A DNA stretch of 64,000 nt from Fodinibacter sp963763015 (lineage in GTDB: Bacteria > Actinomycetota > Actinomycetes > Actinomycetales > Dermatophilaceae): NCBI GenBank assembly GCA_963763015.1, contig CAVXML010000011.1:1-64000 (forward strand), in the 5' to 3' direction. Position 1 is the stretch's first letter, and each line of letters starts with the position of its first letter. Shown in pieces: positions 9,575-18,048 of this stretch. A model generated the notes under the pieces. That model worked only from the letters and a program-made list of their open reading frames with translations, made no database searches and had not been told where the DNA came from. The translations under genes and the position numbers were made by a program.

Positions 9575-9647
9575 TGGAGCCAAGGGGACTCGAACCCCTA
9601 ACCCCCTGCTTGCAAAGCAGGTGCGCTACCAATTGCGCCATGGCCCC
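9575..9647 (-). tRNA. tRNA-Ala (TGC)
   Basis: The minus strand reads a 73-base cloverleaf from GGGGCCATGGCGCAATTGG to CCCTTGGCTCCA. The acceptor arms GGGGCCA and TGGCTCC pair, with one G-T pair. The anticodon loop is CTTTGCAAG with anticodon TGC, and the T arm has GGTTCGAGTCC. No CCA is encoded. It follows the dlw39 gene and tRNA-Ile, the normal actinobacterial order downstream of gyrA, and its 3' half is duplicated at 5700. Confidence 0.95.
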
Positions 9648-9696
9648 GAGGACGCCGAGCCGGCACGCGCGAGGCGAGCGGGCGGCATCCGGGATC

Positions 9697-9819
9697 TCAG
9701 CTCTTGGGGGTGTCCGTCGCCTCTGCCCAGAGCCGGTTCTCGGCCTGCTTGGACTTGATCTGCTTCTGCACCGCGATCGCGCCGACGGCCGTCGCGACGA
9801 GGAGAAGGACCTTCTTCAC
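9697..9819 (-). CDS. DLW-39 family small protein
   Basis: A 40-residue protein starting MKKVLLLVATAVGAIAVQKQ and ending NRLWAEATDTPKS. GTG 9819 is preferred because AGGTGG lies eight bases upstream; a GTG at 9831 is in frame. It has one N-terminal hydrophobic helix (about residues 3-17) and a short charged tail, so it is probably a membrane-anchored micropeptide. The family is named after a DLW motif near residue 39 in other actinobacteria; here the position reads RLW. It sits between tRNA-Ile and tRNA-Ala, its usual place. Function is unknown. Confidence 0.8.
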   Translation of the reverse strand: MKKVLLLVATAVGAIAVQKQIKSKQAENRLWAEATDTPKS

Positions 9820-9850
9820 GGGGTTCACCACCTGGGAGTGAGGGATCGGC

Positions 9851-9927
9851 TGGTGGGCCTAACAGGACTTGAACCTGTGGCCTCTTCCTTATCAGGGAAG
9901 CGCTCTAACCGTCTGAGCTATAGGCCC
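9851..9927 (-). tRNA. tRNA-Ile (GAT)
   Basis: The minus strand gives GGGCCTATAGCTCAGACGG at the 5' end, anticodon arm CTTCC-CTGATAA-GGAAG with anticodon GAT, T arm ACAGGTTCAAGTCCTGT and acceptor TAGGCCC-A followed by an encoded CCA (9851-9853). It precedes dlw39 and tRNA-Ala in the transcription direction. Confidence 0.96.
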
Positions 9928-10032
9928 GTCGCCGATCCGGCTGCACCGCCCGACGCAGGGTGGCGCGGTGCACGAGGCTACCTCACCGTGGCGCCCGCAC
10001 TCAAAACGGAGACGGCCCCGCCGAGGGTCCGT

Positions 10033-10890
10033 TCAGTCGTCGGTGAGGGTCAGCTGGACGCCCCCGACCAGCGCGCTCGAGACGTTGTAGAGGAACGCGG
10101 CGAGGGTCGCGATGGCGGTGACCAGGATGACGTCGATGACCGCGATGACGATCGACAGTGAGAGCACCCGGCCCAGGCCCACGAAGTCCATGATGTCGAA
10201 CCGCTGGCTGCCGTCCTGGATCACCTGGCCGACGATCCCGTTGATCTGGTCGAAGACCCCCATGCCGGCGAGGATCGTCCACAGCACGAACACCATGACC
10301 ACCCCGGCGATGCCCAACGCGACCGAGAGCAGGAACGAGATCTTCATCGCCGACCACGGGTCGACGCGCGAGACGGTGAGGCGCACCCGGCGCGGGCCGG
10401 GACGAGCGGATGCCGGTCGCGGGCTTGCGCTCGACGCGGGAGCCGGCGCCGCCTCGGACCTGCTCCGTCGCTCAGCCGTACCCGCCGCGGCGACGGGGGC
10501 GGCCGGGGCGGCCGCCGGGGCGGACGCCGGGGCGGCCGCCGGGGCAGCAGGGGCCGCAGGTGGAGTCGCAGCGGCAGCCGGAGCTGGGGTCCGCGAACCG
10601 TCGCGGTAGTCCGTCTCGACCGGGCTGGTCGCCGCGGTCGTTGCCGCGTGCGCCGGGGTGGAGTTCGGGCGGGTGGGAGTCGTCGTCGCCGCGGCGGTCG
10701 CCCGCCGGGAGTCCGAGTAGTCGGTCGTCACCGGCATCGCGGCCGTGGGGACGTCCTGAGCCGGCGCGGTGCCACCGGTCTCGGCCATGCGCCGCAGCGC
10801 ACTGCCGTCCCCCTGCCCCCCGTCGCGGGAGGAGCCGCCGTCCGCGTAGGGCGCGCGCAGCGGACGCTCCGCGCGATCTGCGGTGCTCAC
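10033..10890 (-). CDS. DUF3566 domain membrane protein
   Basis: A 285-residue protein. The first 165 residues are low-complexity, rich in Ala, Pro, Thr and Arg (many APAAAP runs). The DUF3566 domain follows: RRVRLTVSRVDPWSAMKISF, a membrane helix (about 185-208), a loop FDQINGIVGQVIQDG, and a second helix (about 235-262), ending in a short cytoplasmic tail. The GTG start overlaps the gyrA stop by four bases, so the two are translationally coupled. DUF3566 genes sit immediately downstream of gyrA across Actinobacteria; the mycobacterial relative is linked to cell shape and septum proteins, so an envelope role is plausible but inferred. Confidence 0.9.
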   Translation of the reverse strand: MSTADRAERPLRAPYADGGSSRDGGQGDGSALRRMAETGGTAPAQDVPTAAMPVTTDYSDSRRATAAATTTPTRPNSTPAHAATTAATSPVETDYRDGSRTPAPAAAATPPAAPAAPAAAPASAPAAAPAAPVAAAGTAERRSRSEAAPAPASSASPRPASARPGPRRVRLTVSRVDPWSAMKISFLLSVALGIAGVVMVFVLWTILAGMGVFDQINGIVGQVIQDGSQRFDIMDFVGLGRVLSLSIVIAVIDVILVTAIATLAAFLYNVSSALVGGVQLTLTDD

Positions 10891-13574
10891 TCACGACCTC
10901 CTGCGTCGTCCTCGGTGTCCACCGACGGTACGGCATCATTCGGCGCATCTGCGACATCTGCGGCCTCGAGGCCACCGGTCGAGACCGCATCGTCACCAAC
11001 GATCGCGTCGGGGGTCGCGGTAGGCACGCCGTCCAGCAGGTCGGCCGTCGGGCCGCCCAGGGGTTCGCCGGCCTCCTCGGCGGCGGCCTCGATCGCCTCG
11101 ACGGCCTCCTCGACCTCGCGCTCCGGGTTGCGCGCCACCCCGACGATGGCGTCGTCCTTGCCCGCCCGGGCGAACTGGACGCCCATGGTGTTGCGGCCGG
11201 TGAGCCGCACCTCCGACACCGGCGCCTGGAAGACGTTGCCCTTCTCGAAGATCACCAGGACGCGGTCGTCCTCGTCGACGGTGAGGGCCCCGACGAGGTC
11301 CCCGTTGCGCTCGGTGATCCGGGCGACGGCCACGCCGAGCGTCGCCCGCCCCTTGGCGTTCCAGTCCGACGACGGGCTGCGCTTGGCCATCCCGTTCTCG
11401 AAGACCACGAACACGTGGGGGTCCTCGCCCTCGGGCAGCACGCTCATGGCCAGCAGCGAGTCGCCGTTGCGGAACTTCATCCCGGTCACCCCGGAGGTCG
11501 CCCGCCCCATCGGCCGCAGCTGGGCGTCGGTGGCGTGGAAGCGCACCGACTGGCCCTTGCGGGAGACGAGCAGCAGGTCGTCGCCGGGCGACACGAGGTC
11601 GACCCCGACGAGCTCGTCACCGTCGCGCAGGTTGATCGCGATGAGGCCGCCGCTACGCGGGCTGTCGTACTCGACGAGCCGGGTCTTCTTCACCAGGCCC
11701 CCCTTGGTGGCCAGCACGAGGTACGGCGACTGGTGGTAGTCGCGCACCGCGAGCACCTGGGCGATCTCCTCGCCGGGCTGGAACGCCATGACGTTGGCGA
11801 CGTGCTGGCCCTTGGAGTCGCGGCCGGCATCCGGCAGCTCGTACGCCTTGGCGCGGTAGACCCGGCCGAGGTTGGTGAAGAAGAGCAGCCAGTGGTGCGA
11901 GGTGGCCGTGAAGAAGTGGTCGACCATGTCCTCGCCGCGCAGGGCGGCGCCGCGCACGCCGCGGCCGCCGCGGCGCTGGCTGCGGTAGGCGTCGACCCGG
12001 GTGCGCTTGGCGTAGCCACCCCGGGTGATCGTGATGACCACGTCCTCCTCGGGGATGAGGTCCTCCATCGACATGTCGCCGTCGAACGGGAGGATGCGGG
12101 TGCGCCGCTCGTCGCCGTAGCGCCGGACGATCTCGGCGAGCTCCTCGGAGACGATGTCGCGCTGGCGTCCGGGCTTGGCCAGGATGTCGGTGTAGTCCTC
12201 GATCTGGGCCGCGAGCTCGTCGTGGTCGTCGATGATCTTCTGCCGCTCGAGGGCGGCGAGCCGGCGCAGCTGCATGTCGAGGATCGCCTGGGCCTGGACC
12301 TCGTCGATCTCGAGCAGCCCCATGAGGCCGGTGCGCGCCTCGTCGACGGTCGGCGAGCGCCGGATGAGCGCGATGACCTCGTCGAGGGAGTCGAGGGCCT
12401 TGAGCAGCCCGCGCAGGATGTGGATGCGCTCCTCGGCCCGGCGCAGCCGGTATGCCGTGCGCCGCTGGATGACGTCGACCTGGTGGTCGACCCAGTAGCG
12501 GATGAACGCGTCGACCGGCAGGGTGCGCGGCACCCCGTCGACCAGCGCGAGCATGTTGGCGCCGAAGTTCGTCTGGAGCTGGGTGTGCTTGAAGAGGTTG
12601 TTGAGCACGACCTTCGCCACGGCATCCCGCTTGAGCACGATGACCAGGCGCTGCCCGGTGCGGCCGGAGGTCTCGTCGCGGATGTCCGCGATGCCGGAGA
12701 GCCGGCCGTCCTTGACGTGCTCGGCGATCTTCTGGGCCAGGCTGTCGGGGTTCACCTGGTAGGGGAGCTCGGTGATCACGAGGCACTGGCGGCCCTGGAT
12801 CTCCTCGACCTCGACGACGGCCCGCATGATGATCGAGCCGCGGCCGGTGCGGTAGGCGTCCTCGATGCCCTTGGCGCCCATGATGAGCGCCCCGGTCGGG
12901 AAGTCCGGGCCCTTGATCTCGCGGAGCACGGCGTCGAGGGTCTCCTCGCGCGTCGCGTCGGGGTGGGCCAGGACCCACTCGGCGGCGGCCGCGACCTCGC
13001 GCAGGTTGTGCGGAGGGATCTGGGTGGCCATGCCGACCGCGATGCCGGCCGAGCCGTTGACGAGCAGGTTCGGGAAGCGGCTGGGCAGGACCTCGGGCTC
13101 GAGGGTCTTGCCGTCGTAGTTCGGCTTGAACGCGACGGTGTCCTCGTCGATGTCGCGGACCATCTCCATCGACAGCGGTGCCATGCGGCACTCGGTGTAG
13201 CGCGGTGCGGCGGCCGGGTCGTCGCCGGGGCTGCCGAAGTTGCCCTGGCCCTGCACGAGCGGGTAGCGCAGGCTCCAGTCCTGGACGAGGCGCACGAGGG
13301 CGTCGTAGATCGCCCCGTCGCCGTGCGGGTGGTACTGCCCCATGACGTCGCCGACCACGCGCGAGCACTTGTTGAACCCGCGGTCGGGCCGGTAGCCGCC
13401 GTCGTACATGGCGTAGAGCACCCGGCGGTGCACCGGCTTGAGCCCGTCGCGCACGTCGGGCAGCGCGCGGCTCACGATGACGCTCATGGCGTACTCGATG
13501 TACGACCGCTGCATCTCGGTGTTGAGGTCGATCGGCTCCGTGCGGTCCGTGATCACGGGCGGCTGCTCAGTCAT
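10887..13574 (-). CDS. gyrA: DNA gyrase subunit A
   Basis: An 895-residue GyrA that, with GyrB, introduces negative supercoils. The breakage-reunion domain begins near residue 30, with catalytic Tyr126 in APRYTECRM. The quinolone pocket reads HPHGDGAIYDALVRL (residues 82-96): Gly87 occupies the E. coli Ser83 (M. tuberculosis Ala90) position, while Asp91 (E. coli Asp87) is kept. The C-terminal beta-pinwheel occupies about 510-830 and includes a GyrA-box-like QRRGGRG near 530. An acidic, low-complexity tail of about 60 residues follows. Normal length is 820-870 residues, so the tail explains the excess. It lies 115 bases downstream of gyrB and is probably cotranscribed. Confidence 0.98.
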   Translation of the reverse strand: MTEQPPVITDRTEPIDLNTEMQRSYIEYAMSVIVSRALPDVRDGLKPVHRRVLYAMYDGGYRPDRGFNKCSRVVGDVMGQYHPHGDGAIYDALVRLVQDWSLRYPLVQGQGNFGSPGDDPAAAPRYTECRMAPLSMEMVRDIDEDTVAFKPNYDGKTLEPEVLPSRFPNLLVNGSAGIAVGMATQIPPHNLREVAAAAEWVLAHPDATREETLDAVLREIKGPDFPTGALIMGAKGIEDAYRTGRGSIIMRAVVEVEEIQGRQCLVITELPYQVNPDSLAQKIAEHVKDGRLSGIADIRDETSGRTGQRLVIVLKRDAVAKVVLNNLFKHTQLQTNFGANMLALVDGVPRTLPVDAFIRYWVDHQVDVIQRRTAYRLRRAEERIHILRGLLKALDSLDEVIALIRRSPTVDEARTGLMGLLEIDEVQAQAILDMQLRRLAALERQKIIDDHDELAAQIEDYTDILAKPGRQRDIVSEELAEIVRRYGDERRTRILPFDGDMSMEDLIPEEDVVITITRGGYAKRTRVDAYRSQRRGGRGVRGAALRGEDMVDHFFTATSHHWLLFFTNLGRVYRAKAYELPDAGRDSKGQHVANVMAFQPGEEIAQVLAVRDYHQSPYLVLATKGGLVKKTRLVEYDSPRSGGLIAINLRDGDELVGVDLVSPGDDLLLVSRKGQSVRFHATDAQLRPMGRATSGVTGMKFRNGDSLLAMSVLPEGEDPHVFVVFENGMAKRSPSSDWNAKGRATLGVAVARITERNGDLVGALTVDEDDRVLVIFEKGNVFQAPVSEVRLTGRNTMGVQFARAGKDDAIVGVARNPEREVEEAVEAIEAAAEEAGEPLGGPTADLLDGVPTATPDAIVGDDAVSTGGLEAADVADAPNDAVPSVDTEDDAGGRE

Positions 13575-13689
13575 CGTGTCCCTTGCCTGGCGGTTCTTCC
13601 GAAGGATTTCGAGCGGTGGGTGCCCTACGCAGGAGCGCGGAGGAGAGCACCAACGACGTCCAGTGGGAGGTGCGCGGCCGGCATCCGCA

Positions 13690-15912
13690 TCAGATGTCGA
13701 GGAACCGGACGTCGCGCGCGTTGCGCTGGATGAACGAGCGGCGCGACTCGACGTCCTCGCCCATGAGGATCGAGAAGATCTCGTCGGCCGCCGCGGCGTC
13801 GTCGAGGGTCACCTGGAGCAGCACCCGGGAGTCCGGGTTCATCGTGGTCTCCCACAGCTCCTGGTAGTCCATCTCGCCGAGGCCCTTGTAGCGCTGGATC
13901 GGGTTGTCCTTGGGGATGCGCCGGCCCTTGCTCTGGCCCTCGGCGACGAGCGCGTCACGCTCCCGGTCGGTGAAGGCGAACTCGTGCGGTGCGTTGCTCC
14001 ACTTGATCCGGTACAGCGGCGGCTGCGCGAGGTAGACGTAGCCGGCCTCGATGAGCGGCTTCATGAACCGGAAGAGCAGGGTCAGCAGCAGGGTGCGGAT
14101 GTGCATGCCGTCGACGTCGGCATCCGCCATGAGCACGATCTTGTGGTAGCGCGCCTTCTCGATGTCGAAGTCCTCGCCGATGCCGGTGCCGAACGCGGAG
14201 ATGAGCGCCTGCACCTCCTGGTTGCCCAGCGCCTTGTCGAGGCGGGCCCGCTCGACGTTCAGGATCTTGCCGCGGATGGGGAGGATCGCCTGCGTGTGCG
14301 GGTTCCGGCCGCGCACCGCCGAGCCACCCGCCGAGTCGCCCTCGACGATGAACACCTCGGAGACGGCCGGGTCCTTGGCCTGGCAGTCGCGCAGCTTGCC
14401 CGGCAGGCCGCCGGACTCGAGCACCCGCTTGCGGGTGGCCTCTCGCGCCTTGCGGGCCGCCATGCGGGCGGCGGCGGCCTGGATCGCCTTGCGGACGATC
14501 TCGCGGCCCTCGTTGGGGTGGCTGTCGAGCCAGCCGCCGAACTCGTGCGTCATGGCGCTCTGCACGAAGCCCTTGACCTCGGAGTTGCCGAGCTTGGTCT
14601 TGGTCTGTCCCTCGAACTGGGGCTCCCCGAGCTTGACGGAGATGACGGCGGTGAGCCCCTCGCGGACGTCGTCGCCGGTGAGGTTCTCGTCGCGCTCCTT
14701 GAGGAGGTTCTGCTTGCGGGCGAAGTCGTTGACGAGCTTGGTCAGTGCCGCCCGGAAGCCCTCCTCGTGGGTGCCGCCCTCGTGCGTGTTCACCGTGTTG
14801 GCGTAGGAGTGCACGGACTCCGAGTAGGCGTTGGTCCACTGCATGGCCAGCTCGAGCGAGAGGCTGCGGGCCTCGTCCTCGACCTCGATGCTGATGATGT
14901 CGGCGTGCACCGGGTCGGACTTCTTGGAGCCGACGAGGTGCGTCACGTAGTCGACGAGCCCGTTGTCGTAGCGGTACGACACGGACCGGGCGGTCGTGGT
15001 GCGGGCGGGGGCACCGGCGTCGTCGTCCTCGTGGTCCTCGACGACCGCGATGTCGGCGTCGACCCCGTCGAGGTCGGGCTCGCCGTCGCCGGTCTCGGGT
15101 ACCCGCTCGTCGACGAGGTTGATGGTCAGGCCCTTGTTGAGGAAGGCGTACTGCTGGAACCGGGCCCGGATCGTCTCGTAGTCGTAGTCGACGGTCTCGA
15201 AGATGTCGGGGTTCGCCCAGTACGTGATCGTCGTGCCGGTGCGGTCGGTCTCCTCCATCTGCTGGAGCGACCCGGTGGGCACGCCGTGGTCGAACGACAT
15301 CCGGAACGCGTGGCCCTTCTGGCGCACGCACACGTCAAGGCGGCTCGACAGGGCGTTGACGACCGAGGAGCCGACCCCGTGCAGGCCGCCGGACACCTTG
15401 TACCCGCCGCCACCGAACTTGCCGCCGGCATGCAGCTGGGTGAGCACGAGCTCGACGGCGCTGACGCCCTCGGTCGGGTGGATGTCGGTGGGGATGCCGC
15501 GCCCGTTGTCCTTGACCCGGACCGCGCCGTCCTCCATGAGCGTGACGTCGATGGTGTCGGCGTAGCCGGCGAGGGCCTCGTCGACCGCGTTGTCGACGAT
15601 CTCCCAGACCAGATGGTGCAGGCCGCGCTCGCCGGTCGACCCGATGTACATGCCCGGCCGCTTCCGAACCGCCTCCAGGCCCTCGAGGACGGTGATCGAC
15701 CCCGCGTCGTACGCCGTGGGGTCACCGTCCAGCCCCGGGGTCTCGGCGACAAGGTCCGGCGGGGATGCCGTGTCGGAGGCGTCGTGGGTCCGCGTCGCCT
15801 CTGTGGTCTCGGCCGCCCCCGCGGTCTCCGCCGCCTCGTCGGTGTGGGTCGCCTCCGCGGTCTCCGTCGCCTCGATGGTCTCGGTGTTCGGGTCGGGCTG
15901 CAGGTCCGCCAC
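13690..15912 (-). CDS. gyrB: DNA gyrase subunit B
   Basis: A 740-residue GyrB. The GHKL ATPase domain starts near residue 67 (LEGLEAVRKRPGMYIG) with Glu/Asn in EIVDNAVDEALAGY and GGLHGVGSSVVNALS. The transducer domain follows. The TOPRIM domain has EGDSAGGSA and DADVDG, and the end reads ARDVRFLDI. Two features add length. The first is an N-terminal leader of about 65 residues made of Glu-Thr-Ala repeats; a shorter start such as one near the conserved region cannot be excluded. The second is an acidic insert (about residues 290-325, DLDGVDADIAVVEDHEDDD). It is separated from the crotonase upstream by 643 bases that should hold its promoter. Confidence 0.97.
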   Translation of the reverse strand: MADLQPDPNTETIEATETAEATHTDEAAETAGAAETTEATRTHDASDTASPPDLVAETPGLDGDPTAYDAGSITVLEGLEAVRKRPGMYIGSTGERGLHHLVWEIVDNAVDEALAGYADTIDVTLMEDGAVRVKDNGRGIPTDIHPTEGVSAVELVLTQLHAGGKFGGGGYKVSGGLHGVGSSVVNALSSRLDVCVRQKGHAFRMSFDHGVPTGSLQQMEETDRTGTTITYWANPDIFETVDYDYETIRARFQQYAFLNKGLTINLVDERVPETGDGEPDLDGVDADIAVVEDHEDDDAGAPARTTTARSVSYRYDNGLVDYVTHLVGSKKSDPVHADIISIEVEDEARSLSLELAMQWTNAYSESVHSYANTVNTHEGGTHEEGFRAALTKLVNDFARKQNLLKERDENLTGDDVREGLTAVISVKLGEPQFEGQTKTKLGNSEVKGFVQSAMTHEFGGWLDSHPNEGREIVRKAIQAAAARMAARKAREATRKRVLESGGLPGKLRDCQAKDPAVSEVFIVEGDSAGGSAVRGRNPHTQAILPIRGKILNVERARLDKALGNQEVQALISAFGTGIGEDFDIEKARYHKIVLMADADVDGMHIRTLLLTLLFRFMKPLIEAGYVYLAQPPLYRIKWSNAPHEFAFTDRERDALVAEGQSKGRRIPKDNPIQRYKGLGEMDYQELWETTMNPDSRVLLQVTLDDAAAADEIFSILMGEDVESRRSFIQRNARDVRFLDI

Positions 15913-16555
15913 GGGTCTCCTTCTCGGCAGTGCCCGCCGGTCGGACCGGTCGGGCTCATGGCGCGCGCCCAGGGCGCGAACGCCTTGGGCGCGATATCCC
16001 CCTCATCCTACCGGTCGTCGACGACCCGACATGCCCCGGGGAGGCCCTTGGGGACACTTTTCCGGCCGATTGGGGACGGAGCCGACCCCCGTCACGCGAC
16101 CGGCCCCCTCGGCGGCGTCAGCGGCCTTCCACGGTGTCCGCACCGGGGCGCCGAAGCGTCCGCTCCAGGAGGGAGCCGGCGTCGGTCGACAGCGTGCTCT
16201 CCGGCAGCTCGACCTCGACCGGCGAGGTGTCGCAGAGGAGGGCCTGAGCACGGTGGATCGGTGCCGCCTGGATGGCTTCCACCGCCGCCCGAACGGCCGC
16301 CCTCGTCGACGGGAGAGAACACGCCGCACGGGCCGAGGCAGACCCGGCGTGTTCTCTCCTGTCGACGGGGAGGCGAGTGGGCCCGTGTCGGCGGCTCAGC
16401 CTCGGTCGATCCGCATCACGACGGCTTGGAGGCGGCGCGGTGGGCGCGAGAGGTTGTCGGTGGAGAGCATGGCGTTGAGCCCACAACGGGTGTCGCGACC
16501 ACAGACGTTCCTCATCCCGGAACGTGGCGCGGCGGGGGTCGGCGCCACCGCGCTG
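15913..16555. promoter_or_regulatory. gyrB upstream region with no convincing gene
   Basis: This 643-base spacer separates gyrB from the crotonase, both leftward, so it should carry the gyrB promoter. A minus-strand frame (16118-16486) is open and its last 60 codons look weakly protein-like, but it runs straight through the large inverted repeat at 16305-16366 and has no ribosome-binding site, so I do not call it. No sigma-70-like promoter with both boxes could be picked out by eye. Confidence 0.4.
16305..16366. repeat. 62-base inverted repeat (22-base arms)
   Basis: Arms at 16305-16326 and 16345-16366 match at 21 of 22 positions around an 18-base loop. The left arm starts GTCGACGGGAGAGAACACGC and the right arm ends TGTTCTCTCCTGTCGAC. 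A diverged relative lies at 60977-61039. There is no T tract, so it is unlikely to be a classical intrinsic terminator of the crotonase gene, whose stop is about 190 bases away. It may be a small palindromic repetitive element. Confidence 0.7.
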
Positions 16556-17299
16556 TCAGCGGCGGAGCGCGGCCGCCATCCGCTCGCGGGCGACGGCGGA
16601 GTGGAAGAGCAGCCCGGACAGGCGGGCCATCTCCTCCCCGCCGGCGTCGAAGTCGGCCACGAGGTCGGCCCCGAGCAGGCGCTTGGCCTCCACGAGCCCC
16701 TGCCGCGCGCCCGCCCGCAGGTCGGTCAGCACACCGGCGGTGACGGCATCCATCTCGGGCGCCGGAGCGACGTGGGTGACCAGCCCCTGCTCCCTGGCCT
16801 CCGCAGCACCGACCGTGCGGCCGGTGAGGAACCAGTCGGATGCCGCGCGCGGGCTCAGGCGGGCCCGTAGCGGGATCGAGATCACGGCCGCGGCCAGGCC
16901 CAGCCGCACCTCGGTGAGTGCGAAGGTCACGTCGTCGCGGCACACGACGATGTCCGACGAGGCGACCAGGCCCAGGCCCCCGGCTCGGACCGGGCCGTCG
17001 AGCCGGCAGACGACCGGCACGGGCAGCGCCACGATGGAGCGCTGGAGGGCGACGATCGACCGGGCCGACTCGACCATGTCGACCGTGGCCGCCTCCTTGA
17101 GGTCGGCACCGGAGGAGAACACGGGGTGCGCCGACCTCAGGAGCACCCCGTGGAGCGACTCGTCCGCTCCGGCCTCGGCGAGGTGGTCGGCGAGCTCGGC
17201 GACGAGCCGGCGGGAGAGGGCGTTGCGGTTGGCCGGGGAGTCGAGGGTGAGGACGGCGATCCGGTCGTCGTCGCTCCGGTGCACCAGCGGCTCGCTCAC
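16556..17299 (-). CDS. Enoyl-CoA hydratase/isomerase (crotonase) family protein
   Basis: A 247-residue crotonase starting at GTG 17299 (SEPLVHRSDDDRIAVLTLDS). The family fold is clear: a first oxyanion-hole element SSGADLKEA (about residues 63-71) and the second at VRAGGLGLVASSDIVV (about 103-118), where the usual Gly-Gly precedes a helix. The catalytic acidic residues of classical hydratases are not obvious: the TEVRLGLAA segment has Glu. Such enzymes act on CoA thioesters in fatty acid or branched amino acid catabolism; the substrate cannot be told. It stands alone upstream of gyrB and downstream of dciA. Confidence 0.85.
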   Translation of the reverse strand: MSEPLVHRSDDDRIAVLTLDSPANRNALSRRLVAELADHLAEAGADESLHGVLLRSAHPVFSSGADLKEAATVDMVESARSIVALQRSIVALPVPVVCRLDGPVRAGGLGLVASSDIVVCRDDVTFALTEVRLGLAAAVISIPLRARLSPRAASDWFLTGRTVGAAEAREQGLVTHVAPAPEMDAVTAGVLTDLRAGARQGLVEAKRLLGADLVADFDAGGEEMARLSGLLFHSAVARERMAAALRR

Positions 17300-17415
17300 A
17301 GGGGCGACCCTAGCCCGGCGGCGGCTGCGTGACGGGGTTGGCCGCCGAGGACGGGCATACTTCGGCGTCTCGAGCGGACAGGCCCGTCCTGGCTCGACGA
17401 CCCACGCGGCGTCGC

Positions 17416-18048
17416 TCAGCCGTACGTGTCTCGCGGCCCGCGGCCGTCCTGGACCCGCCGCTGCCCGCGCGACCACGAGGGCGCCCCCGGCCCCACGACC
17501 CGGATCTCGGCGACCGTGCCCTCACCGACCTCCTGGGTCAGCCTCGTGAGCAGGCTCGAGCTGAGCAGCCGGAGCTGGGTCGCCCAGGCGGTCGAGTCGG
17601 CCCGGACGGTGAGGATGCCGTCGACGAACTCCACGGGGGCGCAGTGCTGGGCGATCTCGGGGCCGACGATGTCGGGCCAGCGGCCGAGGACCGCGCCGAC
17701 GGCGACGTCCACCGCCCAGCCGCGCTCGACGATGAACTGGTCGAGCTGTTCCCCGAGCAGCTTGGGGTCCCGGCCGGCGCCGGAGCGCTCCCCGACCGGG
17801 ACGTCCTTGACCCGCCGACGCGGGCGCAGCCCGGGGCGCAGCCCCTTGGCACGAGCGGCCGCGCGGGCCCTGGCGAGCGCCGCGGCGGCCGCCTCCCCGG
17901 CATCCCCGATGGCTGGGGCGCCCGGAGGTGGCTCCCCCGGAGAAGCCCCCACCTCACCGGACAAGCCTTCCTCGGGGAGGTCCGGGTTTCTCCCATCAGC
18001 CGATGATCCCGAGCGCGGCTCGGCGGGAGGGGGGTCGGCGTCAGGCAC
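17416..18048 (-). CDS. dciA: DciA-type DUF721 protein, replicative helicase loader
   Basis: A 210-residue protein with a disordered N-terminal third (Pro, Gly, Ala), then a basic stretch ARARAAARAKGLRPGLRPRR, and the DUF721/DciA KH-like domain (about 100-185: LDQFIVERGWAVDVAVGAVL, WPDIVGPEIAQHC, GILTVRADSTAWATQLRLLS). DciA is the ancestral loader or partner of DnaB and acts during replication initiation. Its start overlaps the recF stop by eight bases, the usual recF-dciA arrangement before gyrB in actinobacteria. The C-terminus ends in a short Arg/Gly tail. Confidence 0.9.
   Translation of the reverse strand: MPDADPPPAEPRSGSSADGRNPDLPEEGLSGEVGASPGEPPPGAPAIGDAGEAAAAALARARAAARAKGLRPGLRPRRRVKDVPVGERSGAGRDPKLLGEQLDQFIVERGWAVDVAVGAVLGRWPDIVGPEIAQHCAPVEFVDGILTVRADSTAWATQLRLLSSSLLTRLTQEVGEGTVAEIRVVGPGAPSWSRGQRRVQDGRGPRDTYG

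Noticed and set aside
10410..13733. Long plus-strand open frame opposite gyrA (over 1,100 codons)
   Set aside because: Antisense to gyrA; high third-position GC keeps the opposite strand open. Composition is Ala/Val/Asp/Arg-rich without protein-like pattern.
16118..16486. Possible 122-codon minus-strand gene upstream of gyrB
   Set aside because: It reads through the perfect inverted repeat, has no ribosome-binding site and matches nothing I recognise; only its last part looks mildly protein-like.
13438..16743. Long plus-strand open frame opposite gyrB
   Set aside because: Same antisense artefact; no ribosome-binding site and it also runs across the gyrB upstream spacer.
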